Shown: positions 23,201 to 32,500 of the stretch, piece after piece
How the letters are laid out: each line of letters opens with the position of its first letter
Numbering within the stretch: position 1 is the stretch's first letter
NCBI GenBank assembly: GCA_016946835.1
Contig: JACVTC010000016.1
Location: 1,087,501-1,120,000 of the forward strand
DNA: 32,500 nucleotides
Source of the DNA: Neocallimastix lanati (nom. inval.)
Lineage: Eukaryota; Neocallimastigomycota; Neocallimastigomycetes; Neocallimastigales; Neocallimastigaceae
Reading direction: 5' to 3'
Made by a program: the position numbers and the translations under genes
Notes under the pieces: model-generated
Databases searched by the model: none
The model's input: the letters and a program-made list of their open reading frames with translations, nothing else
What the model was told of the DNA's origin: nothing

Positions 23201-23935
23201 TTGAATGAAAAAGAAAATGAATATGCGTTATATCCAGTTCTAGCTTCCGTTATATTAAATAATACAACCATGGTTCAATTAATAATGGATCACGCTAATA
23301 ATAATAACATTACTTTGAAATTGAATGAAAAAGAAAATGATTATGGATTTTATCCAATTTTAGTTGCTACTAATAATAATAATATTGAAATGGTTCGATT
23401 ATTAATAAATTATTCGACTAAAAATAATATTATTCTAAATCTAAATGAAAAAGATAAAAATGGAAATTATCCCTTTTTATTTGCCTCAACTAAAAATAAT
23501 ACTCAAATTGCACGTAAATTGATTAAGTATTCAAAAAAATATAACAAAGATATATTATTAGATATTAATAGTAAAAATTACATTTCAAGGGAATATCCAC
23601 TTTTATGGGCTGTTTATTTTAAAAATACTGAAATGATTAAATTAATAATGGAATATTCTCATGAGAATAATATTTCATTAAATATTAATGAAAACAGTAA
23701 AGAAGATTTATATCCATTAAATTTGGCAATTTATAAAGATGATATTGATTCTGTAAATTTAATTTTGGATTATGTTGAGAAGAAAAAAATTGAATTGATG
23801 ATTAATAAAAGCGATAAAAAGCAATGTAAAAAATTTTTTAAGCATCATAATTTAGATATTCAAAATATTAAGTATAAAATTCACTTCAAATCATCTGAAA
23901 ATATTAAAGGTAAAATTAAAAAATTCATAATATAA
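20210..23935 (+). CDS. Giant ankyrin-like solenoid protein with 40-residue repeats
   Basis: An uninterrupted 1241-residue frame starts at ATG in a T-tract-CATTTTAT context. An N-terminal cap (to about residue 44) is followed by 29 repeats of 39-41 residues and a Lys-rich tail of about 60 residues. The consensus runs NEKENxxGYYPLLYAI, then xxNNIEMVQLLIDYANxxNI, then xLEL. The first helix pair matches the ankyrin fold (YPLLYA in place of TPLHLA, then IVQLL). A conserved DYAN-NNI-LELNEK segment of extra length separates units, longer than the usual 33-residue spacing. Neighbouring repeats around 22240-22490 and 22730-23100 are almost identical in DNA, a sign of recent tandem duplication. No signal peptide is seen, so it is probably intracellular. 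Ankyrin repeats bind proteins; the partner is unknown. The gene may end here, or splice from 23909 into the next gene (see findings). Confidence 0.93.
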   Translation: MALPKEDKVVNNEVLSLSLAIEENNCEKIKLLIEHANKNNYILKLNEKDEDEGYPLLYAIDKNNIEIVQLLMDYANNNNIILELNERDKDGVYPLLGTIFKNNIELVQLLMDYANKNNIIMKLNEKENKYGFYPILFTIFINNYEMVQLLMDYANKNNIMLELNEKDNEFGNYPFLLVTRTNNNEMVQLLIDYANKHDIILKVNEKNENGTSPIFFAVGNNNSKMVHLLIDYAYQNNIILKLNEKNKSGINPLMLAIDINDIEIVHTLVDYANKNSIVLELNEKENEYGFYPILFAANNNNIEMVQLLIEYANKNSIKLELNEKEDKYGFYPLLSAIDKKNFEMVQSLMDYASKNNIILELNEKNGKGYYPLLLAIEKNSTEITQLLIDYANKNDITLKINEKENESGFYPMLYAVGNNNNETVQLLVKYANENNSIILELNEKEDNYGFYPILFAVDNNNNEMVKVLMDYANKNNVILEINKKDENKYYPLLSAIMKNNNEMVQSLMDYASNNNIVLELNEKNSDGYYPLLLAIEKNNIKMAQLLIDYANAKNITLEMNAKEDELGYYPLLSAIFKNNIEMVKLLMDYADEKNIMLELNEKENEYGFYPILVAVILNNSELVQLLIDYANKYDIILELNKKNKNGIHPSLKAYKEYDIEMSQSLMDYDNKNNIILELNEKENGSGYYPLLYATFKNNIELVQLLINYANEKNITLEMNAKENENGYYPLLYATFKNNIELVQLLINYANEKNITLEMNAKENKSGYYPILIALILNNSKMVHLLIDYANNNNIILKLNEKENKYGFYPILVAVMLNKSKLVQLLIDYANEKNITLEMNEKENESGYYPLLYAIFKDNIKIVRLLIDYANSKNTTLDMNVKENKNGYYPLLYAIFKDNVKIVQLLIDYAIEKNITLEMNAKENKSGYYPLLYAIFKDNVKIVRLLIDYANAKNITLEMNAKENKSGYYPLLLSIFTNNIEMFQLLMEYANSKNITLKLNEKENEYALYPVLASVILNNTTMVQLIMDHANNNNITLKLNEKENDYGFYPILVATNNNNIEMVRLLINYSTKNNIILNLNEKDKNGNYPFLFASTKNNTQIARKLIKYSKKYNKDILLDINSKNYISREYPLLWAVYFKNTEMIKLIMEYSHENNISLNINENSKEDLYPLNLAIYKDDIDSVNLILDYVEKKKIELMINKSDKKQCKKFFKHHNLDIQNIKYKIHFKSSENIKGKIKKFII

Positions 23936-24077
23936 TTGTAATTGTATTATTTTAATTTCTTTAAAATATATTTATTTTAAAAATATTTATATTTATTAAA
24001 ATATTAATATTAATACTTTATTATTCATTATCATTAATATAATATAATATATATATATATATTTTTATTTTTTATTT

Positions 24078-24121
<44 letters not shown>

Positions 24122-24136
24122 ATTGATTGATATTAA
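23936..24136. other. Spacer between the two ankyrin genes, with T41 run
   Basis: The spacer contains T41 at 24080-24120 followed by an A run. If the upstream gene splices into the downstream one, this stretch is intronic. Confidence 0.6.
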
Positions 24137-26585
<2,449 letters not shown>

Positions 26586-26849
26586 AATTTTGTTATATAT
26601 ATATATATATTTTTTTTTTTTTATTTTATTTATTTAATTTTAACTATTGAATATTATAAAATTTATATCGAATATTTATTATGTAATTAAAAAATTATAA
26701 ATAATATTATAATTAAAATTAAATAATTCCTTTTTTTTTTTTTTTACTTTATCATGAAATGTTTATTATTTTTGTGGATATAATTTTTGAAATAACAAAT
26801 AATTAGATATCAATAACATATTATTATATAAAATAATAATAATAATATT

Positions 26850-26918
26850 TTTATTTATTTATTTATTTATTTACTTATTTATTTATTTATTTATTTATTT
26901 ACTTATTTACTTATTTAC

Positions 26919-26953
<35 letters not shown>

Positions 26954-26954
26954 C
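26850..26954. repeat. (TTTA)n microsatellite with TTAC variants
   Basis: The array consists of TTTA units with TTTACTTA interruptions clustered at 26870-26922. The ordered variants suggest that a variant unit was itself amplified. Confidence 0.95.
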
Positions 26955-27484
26955 AAACAATTAATAATTTGTTAATATTTATAGTAAAATCATATGATTA
27001 TTAGTATGATATGAGGGACTTTTATGTGCAATAATTTATAAGCAGTGAGTTTTTTTAAATAATGGTTGTTTAGTAAAATTTATTAATAAAATTATAATAT
27101 TCGTCTTATAATTAAAATAATAATTCTAATTCCTAAAATTTTACAAGAGAGTTCACTATTTCTAATATAAATAATTTAATCTATTTATATGAAATAGGAA
27201 ATATATTAATTATATATTCTAATATGTAGAACTATATTATAATTACAATAATACATATTGAAATAAAAAATAAAATAAAATAAATTATTATCAAAAAGAT
27301 ATAAATTTTAATATTTAATAATTATTATTAAATATTTAAATATGTTGCTACACATATTTGTTTTATATCAAGTATCATCACATATTTCAATAAAAATATA
27401 TTTATATATAACAAAATTTTTTTTAGAAATTTTATTATTATATATATCATTAGAGATACTATTAAAGATGCTATTTAAACCGTA

Positions 27485-27517
<33 letters not shown>

Positions 27518-27652
27518 TTTAATTATTATTATATATCATAATATTTACTATAAGAAATATTATGAATTTTTTAAAAATAAAAAAAATTGTTTTTTTTTTT
27601 TTTATTTCTTAACTGTTATATTTATATAAACAAATAAGTATTTAATAGATTG

Positions 27653-27654
<2 letters not shown>

Positions 27655-27697
<43 letters not shown>
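27655..27697. repeat. T43 homopolymer
   Basis: Forty-three consecutive T bases in intergenic DNA. Confidence 0.95.
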
Positions 27698-27701
<4 letters not shown>

Positions 27702-28907
27702 AAAGACTTTCATCAAATATAATACATAAAATAATATAAAATTGACCTAGAGGCGTATTGCCTAAATATTTTTTTTTTAATATGAATCATTTGAAATAAA
27801 TAAATATATATATATATAAAAATTAATAAAAAAAATTTATTAAAAATCTTCTTATTAAAAATTTACTATTTTAATTCTCTATATTGTTATTGGATATTTA
27901 TTATTAATTATAGTTTTTTTTTTTTTTTTTTTTATATATATATAATTATTATAATTTGAAAAAATCTAGATTAATATTAAATAGATCAAGGATAAAAATT
28001 ACTATTCACATACAAAACATACACTTAAATAATACTAAAAACTCATACAAAAACAAATTATGTGAATTTTTTTAATGAAATTGTAAAGAAATATTATTTT
28101 TTATTTTAATAATAATTCTTATTGCTTATAAAAAAAAAAAAAAATGATATAAAATTTAAAATAATTATTAAATAATATTTTTAATTTCCAAAATTTATTT
28201 ATTAATTGTAAAATTTTCATTAAATTAAGCATTATTAATTAGTTATTTTATTAAAATGAAAAAAAATAGATAAGAAAGAATAAATGAAAGTAATGAAATC
28301 ATATATATAAATCTTAATTAAGAAACTAAAAAAAAAAAAAAAAAAAATTCAAAAGGCATATTCATCTATATTCAAGATATTTAAGAAATTAATACAATTT
28401 AATATTTAATTTTAATTATTTAATTATTATTAGTATTAATAATTAATTCAAAAAAAATTTTTTTTTTTTTAATGAAATTATTAATTTTAAAAATTATTAT
28501 ATTAGTTTTATAATTATTTTAATTAAATAAATAAATAAATAAATAAATAAAAAATGAAAAAAAATTTTAAATTTTAATAAATTTTATATTTTAATTTCAA
28601 AAATTTATATACCAATTATCAAAAAAAAAAATACATTAAACTTAATAATACCATTAATGAATTATTTTATCAAAAAAAAAAAATTTATATATATAAATGA
28701 AAGAAAATTTCAATTTTTTTTTTTATTTTCATATAATAAAAAAAGATAATAAATATTATATTTAATATATTAATAGTAATAATAAAAAGGAATAGAAACA
28801 TAAATTATATTAAATGTAAGTAAATATATAGAACATATAATATAATTAAAATTATTAAATATCTTTCTAATATTTTTTTTTTTTATTATAGTCTTTAAAA
28901 AAACAAA

Positions 28908-29123
28908 ATGAATTTCTTAAGAAACAAAAATTTTATTTTTATTCTTATAATATTCGTAATTATTCCAATGGTTTTTTCAATGGTAATTCAACACAATGTA
29001 AATAATTTATTCGGCCAAACAAGAAGTGCTATATTAAATAGAACTATAAAATTACCGCCAAGAGATTTTAATACGATGAAAAAAAATACTAACCCAATAA
29101 GACAAAGAAGAAATAAAATATAA
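28908..29123 (+). CDS. Small secreted or membrane peptide, 71 aa, hypothetical
   Basis: The frame starts at ATG in an AAACAAAATG context and opens with a short basic segment (MNFLRNKN). A strong hydrophobic stretch follows (FIFILIIFVIIPMVFSM, residues 9-25) that looks like a signal peptide. The mature part of about 45 residues is hydrophilic and basic (LNRTIKLPPRDF, NPIRQRRNKI), with an N-glycosylation-type NRT. Its G/C content exceeds that of the flanks, and codon use and composition change between signal and mature parts as expected of a real protein. TTATTATAG just upstream (28884-28892) could be the acceptor of a 5' UTR intron. It has no recognised family and no Cys residues, so it is not a typical effector. 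It may be a single-anchor membrane peptide instead. Confidence 0.5.
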   Translation: MNFLRNKNFIFILIIFVIIPMVFSMVIQHNVNNLFGQTRSAILNRTIKLPPRDFNTMKKNTNPIRQRRNKI

Positions 29124-29969
29124 TATTTTAAAAGAAAAAATGGTTTAAAAGGGAAACTCATTTAACTACTATCATAATATTTTTTTTTTATATCAAACTA
29201 AAAAGAAAAAGAAAAAATTTAAAAATAAAAATAAAAAAAAAAAAAAAAGCTAATTATCCATATTAAAATGATTTTATAAAAATATAAATATTAGATATAA
29301 AAAATATATAAAAAAATATAAAAATATGTTTAATAATGGAATATCTTTATAGCCATTAATATATAAATATTTTATTATTGTTATACCTTAAATAAGACTA
29401 CATATAATAAAAATTATATAATAAAGTATTAAAACATAAGACGTTTTATTTATTATTTATGAGTTTAAATTATCAAATTATATCAAATTAAAAAAATTAT
29501 ATGATTAAATAATTATAAATTTAATTATGATTAAAAATGATAATTGATAAATTATATAAATATTAAAAAAGATAGTTCATTTTATAAAAAGTGGCGTATT
29601 AAAATTTTTAGAAGTAAATAAATAATTAAATAAATAAAAATATATTTGTAATTTTTATAATTATTTAATAATATCAAGATTATCATTATATATATATATA
29701 TATTTTTAAAGTGCATAATTGTTTAAAAATTCTAATGATTTTTTCATTTGGTTATTTTTTTAATTAATTTATTATAAATTACTAAAAGAACTTTCAGTTT
29801 TATAAATAAGAAGATTTTATTTTATTTTATTTATCTATTTATTTATTTACTTTTTATTATATTTATTATGCATAAATATAAAATCTAAAACTAAACTAGA
29901 ATTGAATGGAACTATATTGAAACTAAAAAACTAAAAATAATATTATTTATAATATATAAATAAAAAAAA
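29124..29969. other. A/T-rich intergenic DNA, no gene seen
   Basis: The sequence is rich in AAATAT words and short A runs. The right end must contain the 5' region of the next gene, but no defined element is recognisable. Confidence 0.6.
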
Positions 29970-30521
29970 ATGAAAGTATTTAGTTTTATTACACTTCTTA
30001 TATATATATTGGCAGCAGATTTGGTTGTTAGTGAATTAACATTAACTGCTGGTCCAGTTACTTGTAGTTATAAAAAGAAAGATTTAGATGAAGATTATAA
30101 TTCCAATTCTGACATTAATATAAAGTGTAGTGGTACTTCTTGTACTATAAGTGGTTCTGGGGCTACTGTTTCTAATGGTGTTGTAACCATTTCTGCTGCT
30201 GGTACTTATATTGTTGCTGGTTCTTTAAATGGTCAATTCCGTATTGAAGCAACTAAAAATGATTACATTCATATTATCTTAAATCGTGCTACTATTAGTA
30301 GTGGTCCAGCTATTTATGGTATTGCTGCCGATAAAGTTACCATTACCTTTGTTGGTAACAGTAAACTTTCTGATACTACTAATTATACTGTGGTTGATGA
30401 AGAACCTGTTGCTTGTCTTTTTATTGATGCTGATATTGCTATTAATGGTTCAGGTAGTGTAAGTGTTACTGGTAATTATAGTGATGCTATCAGATGTAAA
30501 AAAAATTTAAATCTAGAATAA
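29970..30521 (+). CDS. Cthe_2159-type carbohydrate-binding beta-helix protein, truncated
   Basis: The product is 183 aa with a signal peptide (residues 1-21, FITLLIYILAADLVVS). Features of the Cthe_2159/DUF4353 family follow: TISAAGTYIVAGSLNGQF, IHIILNRATIS, AIYGIAADKVTITF, SKLSDTTNY, then AINGSGSVSVTGNYSDAIR. Proteins of this family are secreted, bind acidic or cellulosic polysaccharide through a parallel beta-helix, and usually run to several hundred residues. Here the frame ends (NLNLE, stop) where the helix should continue with more rungs, and simple trinucleotide repeats follow. The gene is therefore probably truncated. A donor-like GTAAAA at about 30495 leaves splicing to a further exon possible, but I found no matching exon downstream. 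Four Cys in the mature part may form disulphides. Confidence 0.82.
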   Translation: MKVFSFITLLIYILAADLVVSELTLTAGPVTCSYKKKDLDEDYNSNSDINIKCSGTSCTISGSGATVSNGVVTISAAGTYIVAGSLNGQFRIEATKNDYIHIILNRATISSGPAIYGIAADKVTITFVGNSKLSDTTNYTVVDEEPVACLFIDADIAINGSGSVSVTGNYSDAIRCKKNLNLE

Positions 30522-31473
30522 AACAAAATTATAAATATTAATTTATTACTACTATTATTACTACTACGACTATTATTAATATTAATATTATTATTATTAT
30601 TAGTAATAGTAGTAGTAGTAGTAGTATAAACTAAGGTACTTCAAACAATATTAAATTTTATAATATAAATGATCCAGAGTAAAGGTCAAATAAAAAAAAA
30701 GATTTATCAGAATTCTGTCGTACAAAATTATTATTATTAATTAAAATTATTCTTAATTAAAAATTTATTAATTGCTTAAGAATTTTAATAAAAATTTAAA
30801 AAAATATTAAAATATCTTTATTATTAAATATTTCTAAAAAATTATTATATTTTTATTTTTATTTTTATATTTTTATTAATAACTTTTATAAAATGAAACA
30901 AAAGTTTTTTATTAAAAAAAATATATATATATATATATGGCTTTTTTTTTTTATTTTAAATATCAACTTTTAAAGTTATTATAAAGAATAGATTCAAGTA
31001 TATTATTATATATGTTTCAATTGATTATGACTATATTTACTCATTATACATTATAGTCTCTTTCTCAATTTTCGAATTTTATTTATAATTATTAGTTATA
31101 TCATTATTTATTTTATAATAGTAATAATTCGTTATTTCTTAAACTTTTATTTATACATGAAATATGTATATTTGGTATTAATAATATATATAATATTCAT
31201 AGATTAAAACTTTATTTTTAATTGATAGTTTCTATGTTGAATTATATTTATATTTTTATTTTTTATTTTAATTAATCATTTATTTATTATTAAATATTAA
31301 AAAAAAAGAAAAAATATATATTTTTTTTAATATATTAATTTTTTATTATAAATTATCTTAATATGAAAAATAAAAAAAAAATTTGAAATATTTTTTTAGT
31401 TGTTTATATATATAATCTAATCCTTTATTTTTTATTATAAAAATGCTTTAAAGTTTTAAAAAAAATTAAGATA

Positions 31474-31505
<32 letters not shown>

Positions 31506-31870
31506 TTGAAATTTCATATTTTTTTTTTTTTTTACTTTTTATTTAAATATATAATAAAACTGAAATTGAAATTTGAAATTGAAATTATTTCTTCATATAA
31601 TAAAAGATAATGTTTAAAGTAAAAAAGAAGTAATTCTTAAGTGAATAAAATTAACATTTCTAGAAATATAATTAATTGGTAATAATTATTATATATATAT
31701 ATGCATATTTTTTTTTTTAAATATACTTTTTAAAATTTAATTACTATTATTATTATCTGTATATATATAATATATATATATAATTATTATTATTAGTATT
31801 ATTATTTTTTAAAAAAATAATAATTATAAGAGGTATAAAGTGTAAAGTGAAAATATTATTATATGATTTG

Positions 31871-31911
<41 letters not shown>

Positions 31912-31918
31912 TTTGTCA
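30522..31918. other. Intergenic DNA after the truncated gene
   Basis: It begins with a trinucleotide inverted repeat, then a patch at 30630-30720 slightly richer in G/C with short frames of uncertain meaning, then plain A/T-rich DNA with AT runs up to the next start codon. Confidence 0.6.
30547..30625. repeat. Trinucleotide inverted repeat downstream of the truncated gene
   Basis: TACTACTATTATTACTACTA on the left is largely complementary to ATTAGTAATAGTAGTAGTAG on the right, around a TTA/ATT-rich centre. It begins about 25 bases after the stop codon and would form an imperfect hairpin in the 3' UTR. Confidence 0.75.
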
Positions 31919-32500
31919 ATGGAAAATTTATTGAATTATACTTCAGATGTTTCTTCTGAATATGAATCAGACCAAGATACTCTAATTAATACTGAATTAA
32001 AGAATAAAGATGAAAGTTTCATTTCAAATTTAACTCAACTACAACTTGATAAGAAAAAAGAGAGTAATACGAACAATCTGAATTTAAATTTAAATTCAAA
32101 TTCGAATTCAAATTCAAATACAAAAAATTTAATCCCAAATTTAAAAATTCAACCTAAAACTCCAAAAAATTCTGTAGTTCTCTACAAAGAAATTAAAAAT
32201 AGTAATAATAATGCCAAAAATACAAGTAATTTCAAACGTAATGATAGAATGTTCATTCAACATCAGTTAATGAAATTACCTGCACCCATTTATCAAACAA
32301 CAAGTTATAGTGATCTCCATCTGGAAAACTCTGTCTACGAGGAAGAGGAAGAGGAGGAACGTGTAAAACAAATTCAAAGAAATGTTCAATATTCTTTACA
32401 GAAGGAAAATAAAAGAAAATTGGAAGCGTTATATCAGTCGTATCGTACGAGTGCTCAACTTAATAGTCGATTGGATCAACCTGTTCGACCTTACGTATCT
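31919..32500 (+). CDS. Unknown protein, 5' part only (194 codons visible)
   Basis: The frame is open from ATG (TTTTTTGTCAATGG context) to the edge of the window. The visible 194 residues begin MENLLNYTSDVSSEYESDQD and continue with a low-complexity Leu/Asn/Ser stretch (about residues 50-68). A basic segment follows, then MKLPAPIYQTTSYSDL near residue 120 and an acidic-to-charged helix (VYEEEEEERVKQIQRN onward, with KENKRKLEALYQSY) likely to be a coiled coil. No signal peptide or transmembrane segment is seen, suggesting an intracellular scaffold or regulatory protein. Base composition rises towards the right edge, as expected on entering conserved coding sequence. The family cannot be assigned from this part. 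Confidence 0.8.
   Translation, partial: MENLLNYTSDVSSEYESDQDTLINTELKNKDESFISNLTQLQLDKKKESNTNNLNLNLNSNSNSNSNTKNLIPNLKIQPKTPKNSVVLYKEIKNSNNNAKNTSNFKRNDRMFIQHQLMKLPAPIYQTTSYSDLHLENSVYEEEEEEERVKQIQRNVQYSLQKENKRKLEALYQSYRTSAQLNSRLDQPVRPYVS

Larger units (their letters stand above)
26586..28907. other. A/T-rich intergenic DNA, no gene seen
   Basis: The stretch holds a TTTA array (26850-26954), AT runs (near 27485-27510), a T43 homopolymer (27655-27697) and a diverged direct repeat near 28185 and 28590. A patch at 26990-27070 is a little less A/T-biased but has no open frame. Confidence 0.6.

Noticed and set aside
29970-30521. Bacterial-type adhesin or intact beta-helix enzyme
   Set aside because: The motifs match the Cthe_2159 carbohydrate-binding family. 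No catalytic residues are visible and the domain is incomplete.

Overview
This window looks like nuclear DNA of an anaerobic gut fungus (Neocallimastigomycota), judged from the sequence alone. Intergenic DNA is almost pure A/T with very long homopolymers and microsatellites. Coding islands stand out by higher G/C and are interrupted by short GT-AG introns. The recognisable families (CotH kinase-like protein, Cthe_2159-type carbohydrate-binding beta-helix protein, repeat-rich ankyrin proteins, Ty1/copia pol debris) fit that phylum. Dictyostelium-like genomes have similar base composition, but the CotH plus Cthe_2159 pair argues against that source.

Layout. 1-900: A/T-rich DNA with a seven-copy tandem repeat. 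900-2735: several coding-looking islands on the + strand, probably a decayed or heavily split gene of unknown family. 2740-4738: microsatellites. 4739-7313 (-): three-exon CotH gene (594 aa) with a perfect 37-bp hairpin in its second intron. 7314-17500: about 10 kb with no convincing gene, holding palindromes, a 38-bp tandem repeat, two ATAA-type minisatellites, a 153-bp element with 18-bp terminal inverted repeats, and a few doubtful exon-sized relics. 17510-18910: ruined Ty1/copia integrase region. 18930-19882: relics of an ankyrin/ankyrin/protease module. 20210-23935 (+): intact 1241-aa protein of 40-residue ankyrin-like repeats. 24137-26585 (+): three-exon gene joining canonical ankyrin repeats, an acidic Ser/Asn linker and a trypsin-like serine protease with an intact catalytic triad. 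28908-29123 (+): small secreted peptide candidate. 29970-30521 (+): truncated Cthe_2159-type protein. 31919-end (+): 5' part of an unknown gene.

The centre of interest is 18.9-26.6 kb. The relics at 18.93-19.88 kb repeat, in the same order and orientation, the giant 40-residue repeat gene, the ankyrin segment and the protease segment that follow intact. The module therefore seems to have been duplicated as a unit, with one copy decaying beside a retroelement. A long recognition surface built from near-identical repeats, next to or fused with a protease, resembles sensor-effector architectures, but that role is inference only. The splice phases even allow the two genes to be one 1886-aa protein.
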